From Alphaproteobacteria bacterium (GTDB lineage Bacteria > Pseudomonadota > Alphaproteobacteria > Sphingomonadales > Sphingomonadaceae): a stretch of DNA of 64,000 nt. A program made the position numbers and the translations under genes. Each line of letters begins with the position of its first letter. Position 1 is the stretch's first letter. The notes beneath the pieces are model-generated. The model did not search any database, was not told the DNA's origin, and saw nothing but the letters and a program-made list of their open reading frames with translations. This document shows, in pieces, positions 44,151 through 54,807 of this stretch. The stretch spans positions 112,786 through 176,785 of the forward strand of contig JAHJIJ010000019.1 in the NCBI GenBank assembly GCA_018823325.1, read 5' to 3'.

Positions 44151-46250
44151 ATGACAGACACGCTCCAGCCGCCCGGTGCGGCGCAACGCCCCCACCGCAC
44201 CATCCACCATAACCGCACGCTGGAGGATCCCTGGGCCTGGCTGCGTGATCCGGGCTATCCGGATGTGAAGGACCCCGATGTTCTCGCTTATCTGACGGCC
44301 GAGAACGGCTATTTTGAAGCGCATATGGCGGCGCGCAAGGGACAGGTGGATGCGCTGTTCGCCGAGATGAAGGGGCGCATCAAGGAAGAGGATCGCTCCG
44401 TGCCGCAGAAGGATGGCGCCTATGTTTACTGGAGCACTTTCGAGGCAGGGGAGCAATATCGCCGCCACTGGCGCCGCAAGGTCGGTGCGGCGGAAGACGG
44501 GTCGGCGGATGAGCTTATCGTCGATGAGCCGGCGCTGGCGGCGGGGAAGGACTATTTCCGGCTCGGCAGCGTGGCGATTTCCAACGATGACCGGCTGCTG
44601 GCCTATGCCATCGATGACAATGGATCGGAGCGCTACACGGTGCGCATCCGCAATCTGGAAACGGGCGAGATGCTGCCGGATGTGATCCCGGACGTGCTCT
44701 CGGCGCTGGTGTGGACGCGCGATGACAGCGCTTTGGTCTATGCGCCGGCCAATGCCCAGTGGCGCACCGACCGCGCGATGCTGCACCGCCTTGGCAGCGA
44801 TGTGGCGCAGGACGTGATGCTCTATCACGAGGCGGACGAGGGCTTCCGCGTCTCGGTGGGCCTGACTTGCGCGGAAAACTGGATCGTCATCGCGACCGGG
44901 GACCATGTGACGAGCGAGGTGCGGCTGGTGCCGGCCGGCGATCCGACGGCGACGCCGATTCTCGTCTCCGCCCGTGTGCCCGAGCGGGAATATGACGTGG
45001 ATGAGCATGAGGGCTGGCTCTACATCCGCACCAACGACACGCACCCGAACTTCCGCCTCGCACGCGCGCGGATCGAGACGCCGGACCAGTGGGAAGAGGT
45101 GCTCCCCGCCTCGGATGCGTTTTATCTGACCGATTTCAGCCTGTTCAAGCGCTTCTACGTGACCGAAGGGCGCGAGAACGGGCTCGATCAGGTCGAGATC
45201 CGTGACTATGCGACGAACACGGCCAAGCGCCTCGACTTTCCCGAAGCGAGCTATGTTGCCGGGCTGGATGACAATCCGGAATATGACGTCGACACGCTGC
45301 GAATGAGCTACGAGTCGATGGTCACGCCCGAGACGATCTTCGATTATCGGCTGGCGGACGGGCATCGCGAAATCCTGAAGGTGCAGGAGATCCCGTCCGG
45401 CTTCGATCCGGCGCTTTATGCGACGCAGCGGCTGACGATCACGGCGCGGGACGGGACGCCGATCCCGGTTTCGATCCTCCACCGCCGCGATTTTCCGCTG
45501 GATGGCTCCCGCCCGCTCTATCTCTATGGCTATGGCGCCTACGGCATTGCCATCGAGCCGGGCTTCGGGACGACGCGGCTCAGCCTTGTCGACCGCGGCT
45601 TTGCCTTTGCCATCGCGCATATCCGGGGTGGGGATGACCTTGGCCAGCAATGGTACAAGGACGGCAAGCTGGAGAAGCGCACCAACACGTTCAACGATTT
45701 CGTGGATGTGGCGAAGGGGCTGATCGCGCTCGGCTATACGTCGGCAGGCAAGATCGCGACTTCCGGCGGCTCGGCGGGCGGCGAGCTGATGGGCGCTATC
45801 GTCAATTCGGACCCGGATCTGTGGGGCGCGGTCGCCGCGCATGTGCCGTTTGTCGATGTGCTCAACACCATGCTCGACGAGACGCTGCCGCTGACGCCCG
45901 GCGAATGGCCCGAATGGGGCAATCCGATCGAGGATGCGGCTGCCTATGACCTGATCGCGAGCTACTCGCCCTACGACAATGTGAAGGCGCAGGCCTATCC
46001 GCCGATGCTGGTGACGGCGGGTCTCAACGATCCGCGCGTGACCTATTGGGAACCGGCAAAATGGGTCGCGAAGCTGCGCGAATTGAAGACGGACGATAAT
46101 GTGCTGCTGCTCAAGACAAACATGGAAGCCGGGCATGGCGGCAAGTCCGGTCGCTGGGAATCGCTGCGCGAGACGGCGGAGGAATTCGCCTTCATTCTCT
46201 GGCAGCTCGGCATGGAAGAGGGCGCGGCGCGCGACGGGGGCCATGGGTAA
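44151..46250 (+). CDS. ptrB: Oligopeptidase B (S9 prolyl oligopeptidase family)
   Basis: A 699-residue serine peptidase. An N-terminal beta-propeller (Y-W-S-T-F-E-A-G-E-Q-Y; D-P-W-A-W-L-R-D) gates a C-terminal alpha/beta hydrolase domain with nucleophile S541 in S-G-G-S-A-G-G-E-L-M-G, Asp in L-N-D-P-R-V-T-Y-W-E-P and His in A-G-H-G-G-K-S-G-R. The A-Y-G-I-A-I-E-P and E-W-G-N-P segments match oligopeptidase B, which cleaves short peptides after basic residues. It overlaps the next gene by 8 bp. Confidence 0.93.
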   Translation: MTDTLQPPGAAQRPHRTIHHNRTLEDPWAWLRDPGYPDVKDPDVLAYLTAENGYFEAHMAARKGQVDALFAEMKGRIKEEDRSVPQKDGAYVYWSTFEAGEQYRRHWRRKVGAAEDGSADELIVDEPALAAGKDYFRLGSVAISNDDRLLAYAIDDNGSERYTVRIRNLETGEMLPDVIPDVLSALVWTRDDSALVYAPANAQWRTDRAMLHRLGSDVAQDVMLYHEADEGFRVSVGLTCAENWIVIATGDHVTSEVRLVPAGDPTATPILVSARVPEREYDVDEHEGWLYIRTNDTHPNFRLARARIETPDQWEEVLPASDAFYLTDFSLFKRFYVTEGRENGLDQVEIRDYATNTAKRLDFPEASYVAGLDDNPEYDVDTLRMSYESMVTPETIFDYRLADGHREILKVQEIPSGFDPALYATQRLTITARDGTPIPVSILHRRDFPLDGSRPLYLYGYGAYGIAIEPGFGTTRLSLVDRGFAFAIAHIRGGDDLGQQWYKDGKLEKRTNTFNDFVDVAKGLIALGYTSAGKIATSGGSAGGELMGAIVNSDPDLWGAVAAHVPFVDVLNTMLDETLPLTPGEWPEWGNPIEDAAAYDLIASYSPYDNVKAQAYPPMLVTAGLNDPRVTYWEPAKWVAKLRELKTDDNVLLLKTNMEAGHGGKSGRWESLRETAEEFAFILWQLGMEEGAARDGGHG

Positions 46251-46638
46251 GGCCTTCGAGCAGCGCTTCACGGCCGGCCCCGATGACATCGACATCATGG
46301 GCCATGTGAACAATGCGGTCTGGGTGCGCTGGATGGAGCAGCTCGCCACGGCACATTGGGAAGCGCTTGCTCCGCCGGAGGCGCAGGCCCGCTATGTGTG
46401 GGTCGTGACGCGGCATGAGATCGATTATCGCGGCAATGTGTCCGAAGGCGAGGACGTGCTTGCGCGGACCTGGATCGAAGAGCCGCCGCGCGGTGCCCGC
46501 TTTGACCGCCTGATCGCCTTCACCGGCGCGGACGGTGCACCCAAGGTGAATGCGCGCACGACCTGGGCGATGATCGACAAGGACACCGGTCGGCTGGCGC
46601 GTGTGCCCGGCGACCTGGCGGACATTTTTCTGGCCTGA
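46243..46638 (+). CDS. Acyl-CoA thioesterase (4HBT hotdog fold)
   Basis: A 131-residue hotdog-fold thioesterase with the 4HBT marks D-I-D-I-M-G-H-V-N-N-A-V-W-V-R-W-M-E and W-x-V-x-x-H-E-I-D-Y-R-G. The conserved Asp/His/Asn of the active site are present. It overlaps the end of the oligopeptidase gene, so is translated from the same mRNA. The acyl-CoA or acyl carrier protein substrate is unknown. Confidence 0.87.
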   Translation: MGKAFEQRFTAGPDDIDIMGHVNNAVWVRWMEQLATAHWEALAPPEAQARYVWVVTRHEIDYRGNVSEGEDVLARTWIEEPPRGARFDRLIAFTGADGAPKVNARTTWAMIDKDTGRLARVPGDLADIFLA

Positions 46639-46658
46639 GGGAGCAGCCCGAAGGACGC

Positions 46659-47576
46659 TCAGGGTTGCGGGCTCTGATCCGTTTCAGCCGGTTGAACGAC
46701 AGGGGCGACGATGGGCGCGGCACGCGGTTCCAGAATAGCCGCAGCCTCGATGACATCGAGCGCCCGACGCGCTTCCCTGTAGCGGCGGGCCTGCTCAAGC
46801 CAGAGCTCGGTTTCCGGCTGCGTCGGCAGGGCAGCAATCTCGTCGATGGCGGCTTCCATCTGGCCGGCCTCCACGAACAGACGCGCGCGGGCAATGCGTT
46901 CGCGCAATTCCGGCGATGGGTCGCCGGCATGGCGGATAACCGCCAGCCCGCGCAGTTCACGCATGGCGGCGGACCACCAGCTTTCGGTGGGATCGCCGCG
47001 CTCGGCCGTGCTACGGACCGTTTCCAGGCCCTGCCGGAGCGTGGTGAGCGTCACCGGTTCCGCCGCCGCGTTGATGATTGTCGCGACAGCCTTGGGCTGG
47101 GCATCGCCGAACAGCAGGCGAAGCTGGCCCTCGACATAGCCGAGCGGCTGCCCGGCATCGAGCGCGCGCCGTGCGGCAAAGGCGATCATCATCGCTTCGG
47201 CGCGATTGGCGTGACCTGCAGCGGCCACGGCAGCGAGCGAAATGCGGTTCATGCGCTGCTCGAGCGAGAGGATGCGATCTTCCGGCTTTTCGGCTGCGAC
47301 CGGGACGCCGGACTGGGCGGCGTCTGAAGATTGCGCGTCGACACCGGCATCGCTGCCATTCTGGGCGGCATTCATGTCGCCTGCCGTCAGGGACGGATCG
47401 CCACCACGCCCAATGGACAGGCTGTCCCAATTGGTCATAATCCAGGCCATGGCACCGAGGCCGAGGAGAAAGGCGAGGATCGAGCAGGCGACGATCAGCC
47501 GCAGCCGGCTCGGGCGCTGTGGTTGCGCCCAATCGGTTCTGTTGCCGCCACCGTTTTCCGGTGCGTTGCCGTCCAT
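46659..47576 (-). CDS. Mitofilin/COG4223-like membrane protein of the hem cluster
   Basis: A 305-residue protein with a single N-terminal membrane helix (about 27-49) and a long periplasmic part of alpha helices (A-A-I-D-E-I-A-A-L-P; R-A-R-L-F-V-E-A-G-Q-M). This architecture and position behind hemD are usual for the COG4223 (mitofilin-like) genes of alphaproteobacteria. Start 47576 is an estimate; a further ATG at 47612 would overlap hemD. Its role is unknown, possibly membrane organisation. Confidence 0.72.
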   Translation of the reverse strand: MDGNAPENGGGNRTDWAQPQRPSRLRLIVACSILAFLLGLGAMAWIMTNWDSLSIGRGGDPSLTAGDMNAAQNGSDAGVDAQSSDAAQSGVPVAAEKPEDRILSLEQRMNRISLAAVAAAGHANRAEAMMIAFAARRALDAGQPLGYVEGQLRLLFGDAQPKAVATIINAAAEPVTLTTLRQGLETVRSTAERGDPTESWWSAAMRELRGLAVIRHAGDPSPELRERIARARLFVEAGQMEAAIDEIAALPTQPETELWLEQARRYREARRALDVIEAAAILEPRAAPIVAPVVQPAETDQSPQP

Positions 47577-47593
47577 CTGTTCCGCCCGCTCCC

Positions 47594-48277
47594 TCAAGTG
47601 GCGCCTATACATAGCGAGGTTGCGAGGCGCAGCAAGGCGCTATCGTTCGGCTCTGGCGCTACGGTCACACGCCGCCAGCCCGATCCGACTGCCTGCGCAG
47701 TGGCTTCACTGATCGCCAGAATGAAGTGATTGCGGCAGGAGGGCGGCAGCAGCGCATTCAGCCGGCGCCCGGCTGCGGGCGAATGTACGGCGATGACCGA
47801 GGGCGGCATCGTGACCAGCATCTTGGTGAAAGGCCGCATGTCCCGCGCTTCGCTGCGGTAGCAGATGTGGCGCGTGATGCTGAGGCTCAGCGGATCGAAG
47901 GGGCGCGTCTCCTCGCCGCAGACATGCAGGATGCGGGCGTGACCGGCTTGTTCGATCATCGGGACGGTGGTGGCTGCGTCTCCGCCGCCCACGATGATTT
48001 GGGCGTGGCCGGCGTCGCGCACGGCCTGCGCGCTGGCCTCGCCGACGACATAGGCTGGCAGGTCCGGGAAGCGGGCGAGAGCTTCACTGCCATAGCGCGC
48101 GCCATTGGCGCTGGTGACGAGCAGCGCGTCAAAGGGTCCCTCGGGGAGAGCTTCCTCGCGAACCGGCACCACCTCGAACAGGGGAATTTGCACGACCTCC
48201 AGACCGAGGGCAGTGGCGCGCTGTGCAGACGCATCATTGCCCGGCTGCGGGCGGAGAATGAGGTAAGGCCGCGTCAT
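47594..48277 (-). CDS. hemD: Uroporphyrinogen-III synthase
   Basis: A 227-residue enzyme that closes hydroxymethylbilane with inversion of ring D. It starts R-P-Y-L-I-L-R-P-Q-P-G and has the bilobal HEM4 pattern: F-D-A-L-L-V-T-S-A-N-G-A-R and the second-lobe V-I-A-V-H-S-P-A-A-G-R-R. Its ATG overlaps the hemC stop (ATGA). Confidence 0.92.
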   Translation of the reverse strand: MTRPYLILRPQPGNDASAQRATALGLEVVQIPLFEVVPVREEALPEGPFDALLVTSANGARYGSEALARFPDLPAYVVGEASAQAVRDAGHAQIIVGGGDAATTVPMIEQAGHARILHVCGEETRPFDPLSLSITRHICYRSEARDMRPFTKMLVTMPPSVIAVHSPAAGRRLNALLPPSCRNHFILAISEATAQAVGSGWRRVTVAPEPNDSALLRLATSLCIGAT

Positions 48278-49212
48278 CCGGTGAACAGGTTCCGCAGGGC
48301 GGGGGAGGCGCCATCGAGCAGTTGCGCGGCGAGCGCGGCGGCGCCAGCGGTATCGCCGTTGGACAGCATCATCTCGCCCGACACTTGTTCGCTGCCATCT
48401 TCCAGCAGGATCTGCCCGCGCAGATGTACGCCGGACGCGGCAAGCTGCGCGAGCGCCCCGATGGGGGAATGGCAGCTGCCACCCAGCGCCAGCAGCAGTG
48501 CGCGTTCGGCAAACACGCAGCTCTGGGTGGGCGCATCGCTGATGGCGGCGAGCAGGCGCTGCATCCGTTCATCATCGGCGCGGCATTCGATACCGACGGC
48601 GCCCTGGGCAACGGCGGGCAGCATGACCTCGGCCGGCACGGTCGCGCCGACATCGGCCATGCCCAGCCGGTCCAGCCCGGCGGCGGCGAGCAGCGTCGCG
48701 TCGATTTCACCCGCCTCCACCCGCGCCAGACGTCTTGCGACATTGCCGCGCAGCAGCGTGGTGCGCAGATCGGGGCGCAGCGCGCGAAGCTGGGCCGCCC
48801 GGCGCGGCGAGGCTGTGCCGATCAGCGCGCCCTGCGGCAGTGCCTCGATGCTCGGCGCGCCGATCAGCCGGTCCTCGACCGCTGCGCGGGGCAGCATGGC
48901 GGCGATATGAATGCTCTCGGGGCGGATCGTTTCAACGTCCTTCATCGAGTGGACGGCGCAGTCGATCTCGCCGGCCAGCAGAGCGCGATCGAGTTCCTTG
49001 GTCCAGAGCGCCTTGCCGCCAAGTTCGGCCAGTGCGCGGTCCTGAATGCGGTCGCCGCTGGTGGTGACGGTGACGATCTCCAATGCCTCACGCGGGAGGC
49101 CATGAGCGGCCTGCAGCGCCGCCATGGTCATTTCGGCTTGTGCCAGCGCGAGGGGGGAACCACGCGTGCCGAGGCGTAGCGGGGCAGCGGGCGTCGGAAA
49201 CTGTTCAGTCAT
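48274..49212 (-). CDS. hemC: Porphobilinogen deaminase (hydroxymethylbilane synthase)
   Basis: A 312-residue enzyme that joins four porphobilinogens. Conserved [17 protein letters not shown] (substrate-binding), L-R-G-N-V-A-R-R-L, and [18 protein letters not shown] holding the Cys that carries the dipyrromethane cofactor. Start 49212 ([15 protein letters not shown]) is preferred; a longer frame begins inside the divergent tsaD region. Confidence 0.95.
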   Translation of the reverse strand: MTEQFPTPAAPLRLGTRGSPLALAQAEMTMAALQAAHGLPREALEIVTVTTSGDRIQDRALAELGGKALWTKELDRALLAGEIDCAVHSMKDVETIRPESIHIAAMLPRAAVEDRLIGAPSIEALPQGALIGTASPRRAAQLRALRPDLRTTLLRGNVARRLARVEAGEIDATLLAAAGLDRLGMADVGATVPAEVMLPAVAQGAVGIECRADDERMQRLLAAISDAPTQSCVFAERALLLALGGSCHSPIGALAQLAASGVHLRGQILLEDGSEQVSGEMMLSNGDTAGAAALAAQLLDGASPALRNLFTG

Positions 49213-49264
49213 GATGGTGAATGCCGATAGACCCTGCGCGCGCACGTCTCTAGAGGAAAGTGCC

Positions 49265-50302
49265 ATGCCCATCATCCTCGGTCTGGAATCTAGCTGCGAC
49301 GAAACCGCGGCTGCGCTGGTCGCCAGCGATCGCACGATCCTTGCCCACCGCCTTGCGGGGCAGGAAGCGGCGCACGGCCCCTATGGCGGCGTGGTGCCGG
49401 AAATCGCGGCGCGCGCGCATGTGGAGGCGCTGATTCCGCTGGTCGAGGCGGCGCTGGCCGATGCCAAGCTGAGCCTTGCCGATATCGATGCCATTGCTGC
49501 CACGGCAGGGCCGGGGCTGATCGGTGGCGTGATGGTCGGCCTCGTGACCGGCAAGGCGCTGGCCCATGCGGCGGGCAAGCCGCTGATCGCGGTGAATCAT
49601 CTCGAGGGCCATGCGCTCTCGCCGCGTCTGGCCGATCCTTCGCTTGAATTTCCTTATCTGCTGCTGCTCGTCTCGGGCGGGCATTGCCAATTGCTCGAAG
49701 TGCGCGGCGTCGGCGACTATCGCCGTCTTGCCACGACGATCGACGATGCAGCGGGGGAGGCCTTTGACAAGACCGCCAAGCTGCTCGGCCTCGGCATTCC
49801 GGGCGGGCCGAAGGTGGAAGCGCTGGCGGCGGAGGGCAACGCGCGTGCCGTGCCGCTGCCGCGCCCGCTGGTGGGAAGTGGCGAGCCGCATTTCTCCTTT
49901 GCCGGCCTCAAGAGCGCCGTGATGCGTGCGGTCGAGAGTGGCCAGTGGGCCGATGCGGACATTGCCGCGAGCTTCCAGCAGGCGGTCATTGATTGTCTGG
50001 TGGACCGCACGCAGCGGGCGCTTGAAGCCATGTCGAGTCGACCAACGGCGCTGGTGGTTGCCGGGGGTGTGGCAGCCAATACCGGAGTGCGGGGCGACCT
50101 GGAGGCGCTGGCGACCGGGCATGAGCTGCGCTTCGTGGCCCCGCCGCTCTGGCTCTGCACGGACAATGCCGCGATGATCGGCTGGGCTGGCGCGGAACGT
50201 TTTGCGCTGGGGCTCATCGATGATCTTTCGGTGGCGGCGCGGCCGCGCTGGCCGCTCGATCCAGCGGCGGAGACTGTGCGTGGCGCGGGAGTGAAGGCAT
50301 GA
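49265..50302 (+). CDS. tsaD: tRNA N6-threonylcarbamoyladenosine synthase subunit TsaD
   Basis: A 345-residue ASKHA-fold protein making t6A37 in ANN-decoding tRNAs. Metal ligands lie in N-H-L-E-G-H, and the ATP site contains [22 protein letters not shown] and the C-terminal [25 protein letters not shown] is the standard start, with AGAGGAAAG just before. Divergent from hemC; overlaps gpsA by 4 bp. Confidence 0.96.
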   Translation: MPIILGLESSCDETAAALVASDRTILAHRLAGQEAAHGPYGGVVPEIAARAHVEALIPLVEAALADAKLSLADIDAIAATAGPGLIGGVMVGLVTGKALAHAAGKPLIAVNHLEGHALSPRLADPSLEFPYLLLLVSGGHCQLLEVRGVGDYRRLATTIDDAAGEAFDKTAKLLGLGIPGGPKVEALAAEGNARAVPLPRPLVGSGEPHFSFAGLKSAVMRAVESGQWADADIAASFQQAVIDCLVDRTQRALEAMSSRPTALVVAGGVAANTGVRGDLEALATGHELRFVAPPLWLCTDNAAMIGWAGAERFALGLIDDLSVAARPRWPLDPAAETVRGAGVKA

Positions 50303-51285
50303 ACATGGCGGGCCCGCTTGGCGTGCTCGGCGGGGGCGCCTGGGGCACGGCGCTGGCGCAGGTGCTGGCTGATGGTGGCAGTGACGTGCTGCTCTGGGCG
50401 CGCAACGGCGATGTGGTCGAGGCGATCAACGTGCGGCGGGAGAATGCAGTCTATCTGCCGGGGCAGCGCCTCTCGTCGCGGATCAGGGCTACGCAGGAGC
50501 CGGGCGATCTTGCGGGGGCTGCAGCGTTGCTGGTCGTCACGCCGTCGCAGTCGATGCGAGCCGTGCTATCCCATTTCGCGCCGCAGGGTCAGTCCCTGAT
50601 CCTCTGCTCCAAGGGCATCGAGGCGAGTTCGCATCTGCTGATGCACGAGGTGGCGCGCGAGGCCATGCCCGGCTCGCCGGTCGCGGTGCTCTCCGGCCCC
50701 ACCTTCGCGCATGAAGTGGCGGCGGGCCTGCCCACGGCGGTGACGCTGGCAGCGGAGGAGGAAGCGCTGGCGCGGCTGCTTGCGGACGTGATCGCAAGGC
50801 CGACGTTCCGGCCCTATGTTTCCGACGACGTGGTCGGTGCGGAGATTGGCGGGGCCGTTAAGAACGTCCTCGCCATTGCCTGTGGCGTGGTGGAAGGTGC
50901 CGGGCTGGGGCAGAATGCCCGGGCAGCCCTCATCGCGCGCGGCTTTGCGGAAATGACGCGGTTCGGGCTGGCGCGCGGCGCACGACCCGAGACGCTGGCC
51001 GGGCTGTCCGGCCTGGGCGACCTGGTGCTCACCTGCTCGTCGACCAGTTCGAGAAACTTCACGCTCGGTCAGGAACTGGGGAGAGGCCAGAAGGCCAGTG
51101 ATCTGCTTGCCAACCGACACACCGTGGCAGAAGGGGCGTTCACGGCGCCTGTCTTGCTGGAAGCGGCGCGCGCCCAGAACATCGACATGCCGGTGACGGA
51201 AGCGGTCTGTGCGCTTCTTTCCGGCGCGGCGGAGGTCGACGAGGTGGTCGCATCGCTTCTCGCGCGGCCCTTGCGCGCCGAATGA
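50299..51285 (+). CDS. gpsA: Glycerol-3-phosphate dehydrogenase [NAD(P)+]
   Basis: A 328-residue enzyme that makes sn-glycerol 3-phosphate for phospholipids. The dinucleotide site G-G-G-A-W-G-T-A-L (10-18), the catalytic Lys in [13 protein letters not shown], and the [16 protein letters not shown] motif are present. ATG overlaps the tsaD stop. Confidence 0.95.
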   Translation: MNMAGPLGVLGGGAWGTALAQVLADGGSDVLLWARNGDVVEAINVRRENAVYLPGQRLSSRIRATQEPGDLAGAAALLVVTPSQSMRAVLSHFAPQGQSLILCSKGIEASSHLLMHEVAREAMPGSPVAVLSGPTFAHEVAAGLPTAVTLAAEEEALARLLADVIARPTFRPYVSDDVVGAEIGGAVKNVLAIACGVVEGAGLGQNARAALIARGFAEMTRFGLARGARPETLAGLSGLGDLVLTCSSTSSRNFTLGQELGRGQKASDLLANRHTVAEGAFTAPVLLEAARAQNIDMPVTEAVCALLSGAAEVDEVVASLLARPLRAE

Positions 51286-51370
51286 AGGACCGACGAACTT
51301 TGCGCAGAACCATCATTGCCCCTATGCAGGGCGGGCGCGGAGCAATGGACCGCGCCGGGGAGCGCCTTGC

Positions 51371-52897
51371 ATGACCAGTGCGCGTGGGCAGGCCGAACAG
51401 GCCGAACGCGAAGACATCTCGGCGCTGGCACGGGGCGGCCGCGCCAATGTGCTGGGCTTCGTGCTGAGGCTGGCGGCGCGCATCCCGTTCCTCTTCATTG
51501 CCGGACGACTCTACGGCGCCTCGACGCTCGGGCGCTTTGCCTATGCCGTGCTGGTCATCGAATTTGCCGCACAGCTGGCGACGATGGGCCTCAAGCGCGG
51601 GCTTGCCGAGCAACTCGCGAAGGACAGCCGCGCGCAATCGCATGTCGTGGCCGATGCGCTGTGGCTTTGCTTCGTGGTCAGTGCGGCAGCCGCGGGATTG
51701 CTGATGATCTTCCCGGAGGCGATGTTCCCGAACAGCGGCCTTAACGGGCTGGATCGGCTGCTGCCGCTCATCATCATTGCCATTGCGATGACGGAAGTGG
51801 CGCTGGCGGCCTGCGCCTATCAGTACAACATCGCCGCGACGGTGCGCGCGCGCGCGATTGTCGAGCCGTGGACGATCAGCATCGCGGCGCTGGCCTTCTA
51901 TTTCTATTCGCCGCGCGATGGGCTGATCCTCGCTTATGTCGCCTCGATGGCGGCGGCGATGGTCGCGGCGTTCTGGCCGCTTTTGGGCCACTATGGCGCG
52001 CCGCGCGGATGGCGGCCGCACCCGGGGCGGATCTGGAAGCTGGCGGTGCGCAATCTGCCGCTGGCCGGCGCCGACGCCATTGAATGGGGGACGCGGCGGC
52101 TCGATCTCGCGATCCTGGGTCTGTTCGCCTCACCGGCGATCGTCGGTATCTATTATGTCGCGCAGCAGGTGGCCTCGCTGCCGCAGAGGCTCAAGACCAG
52201 CTTCGAGCCGATCCTTGGCCCGGTTATCACCCGCAACATCACGCTGGGCAATCACGCCGCAATCGGGCGGCAGGTGAGTCAGGTCGGCTTCTGGATCGTC
52301 GCGGCGCAGCTGGGCGTGGCCATTGCGCTGGCGATGCCGGGCGAAGCGGTGATGGGGCTGGTGGGGCCGAGCTTCGTGATCGGCGCGATTGCGCTGGGCG
52401 GCCTGCTCGCCGCCGAGGTGCTGGCGAGTCCGGCGGTGGTGAGCGAGGCGGCGCTGGTTTACCTCGCGCGGCTGCGCAATCTCTATATCTCGCTGGGGAC
52501 GGTGGGCCTGCAGGCGGTGCTGACCGTGGGCCTGCTTATCGTCGCGCGCCGTTATGAGCTGGCAGATGCCTGGGTGGCGGCGATGCCCGCGCTGGCGCTG
52601 GCGATTGCGCTCGGGTGTGGTGCGGTCGCCAAGTCCTGGCTGCTCTCCGGCCTGTTGCGCATGCCGATCCCGATCTGGCGGGCCAGTCTGGTGATCTGCG
52701 GGCTGGTGACGGGCCTCGTCGGCTTCGGCTTCACCCTGCTGTCGCCACGCTTCGAGTGGGTCGAGCTGGTCATCGGGCTGCCGGTCATGCTGATCGTCTA
52801 TGGCGTACTGATGTGGAAGGTCGCGTTCGGCGAGGCGGACCGAACGCTGTTTCGCAAGCACAAGCTGGGCGAAGCGGCGACCGAAAACGCCGGCTGA
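51371..52897 (+). CDS. Polysaccharide flippase (Wzx/MurJ-like, MATE superfamily)
   Basis: A 508-residue membrane protein with 12-14 helices: I-P-F-L-F-I-A-G-R-L-Y-G-A-S-T-L-G-R-F-A-Y, and a second part with R-R-L-D-L-A-I-L-G-L-F-A. The N-terminal G-R-F-x-Y-A pattern fits the polysaccharide_synt/Wzx group that moves lipid-linked sugars across the inner membrane. Start 51371 has only GGGAG 11 bases away. No glycosyltransferase genes are nearby, so the cargo is unknown. Confidence 0.8.
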   Translation: MTSARGQAEQAEREDISALARGGRANVLGFVLRLAARIPFLFIAGRLYGASTLGRFAYAVLVIEFAAQLATMGLKRGLAEQLAKDSRAQSHVVADALWLCFVVSAAAAGLLMIFPEAMFPNSGLNGLDRLLPLIIIAIAMTEVALAACAYQYNIAATVRARAIVEPWTISIAALAFYFYSPRDGLILAYVASMAAAMVAAFWPLLGHYGAPRGWRPHPGRIWKLAVRNLPLAGADAIEWGTRRLDLAILGLFASPAIVGIYYVAQQVASLPQRLKTSFEPILGPVITRNITLGNHAAIGRQVSQVGFWIVAAQLGVAIALAMPGEAVMGLVGPSFVIGAIALGGLLAAEVLASPAVVSEAALVYLARLRNLYISLGTVGLQAVLTVGLLIVARRYELADAWVAAMPALALAIALGCGAVAKSWLLSGLLRMPIPIWRASLVICGLVTGLVGFGFTLLSPRFEWVELVIGLPVMLIVYGVLMWKVAFGEADRTLFRKHKLGEAATENAG

Positions 52898-52912
52898 TCG
52901 CACATAAGAAAA

Positions 52913-52943
52913 GGGCCGGCGCCACTTGTCGTCGCGCCGGCCC
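52913..52943. terminator. Bidirectional terminator between flippase and DUF4136 genes
   Basis: GGGCCGGCGC (52913-52922) pairs perfectly with GCGCCGGCCC (52934-52943), loop of 11. On the minus strand TTTTCTTATG follows, a good terminator for the DUF4136 gene; on the plus strand the tail is weaker. Confidence 0.8.
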
Positions 52944-52964
52944 GTTCGGTGATTTGAGGCTGAT

Positions 52965-53609
52965 TTACTTCTTGGGTTCGGGCGCCACGGTCACGCGGAT
53001 TTCCTCGCCATTGCGGCCGGGGAAGCCGGTGAACAGCGCGTCGATGAGGTTCGGCACCAGATAAGTGAGCTTGTTGCTGACCGACTGCGCGCGAGCCGTG
53101 CCCTCGAACAGCGGCTCGCCGCCCACGCGGTTGATGCGCATGCGCAGATCGCTCTGGTAGACCATGTAGCTCTCGACCTCGGCATAGCCCGGACCCCACA
53201 TGAAAGGATCGTTCCAGCCCATCACGTAACGGCCGCGCCAGCCGCGATAATAGCCGGGATAGTAGAAGGGATCGTAGAAGGCCGAGCGGGCAAAGCCGGT
53301 CGAGCGGACGCGCTGGGTGCCGCGATCGACGCCATAATCAAGCTCGACGACGAGCTGCGCGCTGGCCGGATCGACGGCGCGCGTATAGCCCTTATCGACA
53401 AGGCGCTGGGCGACGAGATCCGCATAATGCTGGAACTCGAGGCTGCCGGCGAGATCCTGCGCGCCGGGCATGACGGTGAAGCTCTGGCCCTGCGCGGGCG
53501 GGAGCTGCTGGAAGCGCGCCACATCTGCCTTGAAGGGCGTGGCGCAGCCTGCGAGGCCAAGCGCGAGGAGCGAGGCCGCTGCAGTGACGAGGAGACGCTT
53601 GCTGTTCAT
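52965..53609 (-). CDS. DUF4136 domain lipoprotein
   Basis: A 214-residue envelope lipoprotein with lipobox L-A-G-C (C22). The following domain (Q-G-Q-S-F-T-V; L-D-Y-G-V-D-R-G; a Tyr/Gly-rich Y-Y-P-G-Y-Y-R-G-W-R-G segment; and L-F-E-G-T-A-R-A-Q-S) matches DUF4136. The role in the outer membrane is unknown. Start at 53609 (MNSKRLL) is better than the upstream in-frame ATG because it begins the signal peptide directly. Confidence 0.85.
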   Translation of the reverse strand: MNSKRLLVTAAASLLALGLAGCATPFKADVARFQQLPPAQGQSFTVMPGAQDLAGSLEFQHYADLVAQRLVDKGYTRAVDPASAQLVVELDYGVDRGTQRVRSTGFARSAFYDPFYYPGYYRGWRGRYVMGWNDPFMWGPGYAEVESYMVYQSDLRMRINRVGGEPLFEGTARAQSVSNKLTYLVPNLIDALFTGFPGRNGEEIRVTVAPEPKK

Positions 53610-53746
53610 AAGACGGTTCCGTTTCTCGGGCGAGTTCACCCTCTAGGACGTAGTGAACCCGTTGATACCTTAGGTCAAATGAACTGGCGTTGAATGCGCT
53701 TGCTGCAATCGGTGCGCCGTGTTTCGAAACGGCGCACGTGCCGCAT

Positions 53747-54751
53747 TCAGCGCATCAGCCCCATGGCGTCATAGGCGCCGCGCAGAGTCGGCGCAGCGGC
53801 TTCCGATGCGGCGGCGGCGCCCTTCTCCAATATGGCATCAAGCGCGGCATGATCGTCCCGCAGCGCCACGTAGCGCTCCCGGATCGGCGCCAGATGCGCG
53901 ACGAGCAGATCGGCCAGGGCGGGCTTGAAGGCGCCGAACCCCTGCCCGGCAAATTGCGCGCAGACGGCGTCCGGTGTCGTTCCGGCCAGCGTGGCATAGA
54001 TGCCGACCAGATTGAGTGCCTCGGGCCGCCCCTCGAGACCGGCGGCTTCGCCCGGCAGCGGCTCGGGATCGGTCTTGGCCTTGCGGACCTTCTGGAGGAT
54101 CGTGTCGCTGTCGTCGGTCAGGTTGATGCGGCTCATGTCGCTGGGGTCGGACTTGGACATCTTGGCCGATCCATCGCGCAGGCTCATGATCCGCGCCGTC
54201 TCCTTGGGGATGATCGGATCGGGCAGGGTGAACAGCTCCACGCCGAAATCGGTGTTGAACTTGGTGGCGATGTCGCGGGTCAGCTCCAGATGCTGCTTCT
54301 GGTCCTCGCCCACCGGCACGTGGGTGGCTTGATAGAGCAGCACGTCGGCGGCCTGCAGCACGGGATAGACGAACAGGCCGACGCTCGCGCCCTCGCGGTT
54401 CTTGCCCGCCTTGTCCTTGAACTGGGTCATGCGGTTGAGCCAGCCGATCCGCGCGGTGCCGTTCAGCAACCAGCACAGCTCCGCATGCGCCGGTACGCGG
54501 GCTTGATTGAACAGCACCGAGCGATCCGGGTCGATGCCGCATGCGACCAGCGCGGCCGCCATATCCCTCACGTTCGCCAAGCGCTGCTCGCGCGTCTCGT
54601 GCACGGTGATCGAGTGCATGTCCGCCAGGAAGAAGAAACAGTGCGACTCCGAATCCATCTCATACTGCATCCGCACCCAGTTGCGGATCGCGCCGAGATA
54701 ATTGCCCAGATGGAGATTACCGGTCGGCTGGATGCCGGAGAGCACGCGCAT
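53747..54751 (-). CDS. trpS: Tryptophanyl-tRNA synthetase
   Basis: A 334-residue class I synthetase charging tRNA-Trp. HIGH-like [10 protein letters not shown] at about 11-20 and K-M-S-K-S-D-P-S-D are present, with the anticodon region intact. It starts at 54751 ([12 protein letters not shown]). The K+ channel gene and murJ lie upstream on the same strand, 56 bp and more away. Confidence 0.96.
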   Translation of the reverse strand: MRVLSGIQPTGNLHLGNYLGAIRNWVRMQYEMDSESHCFFFLADMHSITVHETREQRLANVRDMAAALVACGIDPDRSVLFNQARVPAHAELCWLLNGTARIGWLNRMTQFKDKAGKNREGASVGLFVYPVLQAADVLLYQATHVPVGEDQKQHLELTRDIATKFNTDFGVELFTLPDPIIPKETARIMSLRDGSAKMSKSDPSDMSRINLTDDSDTILQKVRKAKTDPEPLPGEAAGLEGRPEALNLVGIYATLAGTTPDAVCAQFAGQGFGAFKPALADLLVAHLAPIRERYVALRDDHAALDAILEKGAAAASEAAAPTLRGAYDAMGLMR

Positions 54752-54807
54752 GGAATGATCGCCTTGAGTTGAAAGTGAGACCGCTCTGTCGTCCGGTGTG
54801 GCGCACG

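Noticed and set aside
43965..46349. 794-codon minus-strand ORF opposite oligopeptidase B
   Set aside because: Plus strand has the complete S9 peptidase with its catalytic residues; the antisense product is unrelated to any family.
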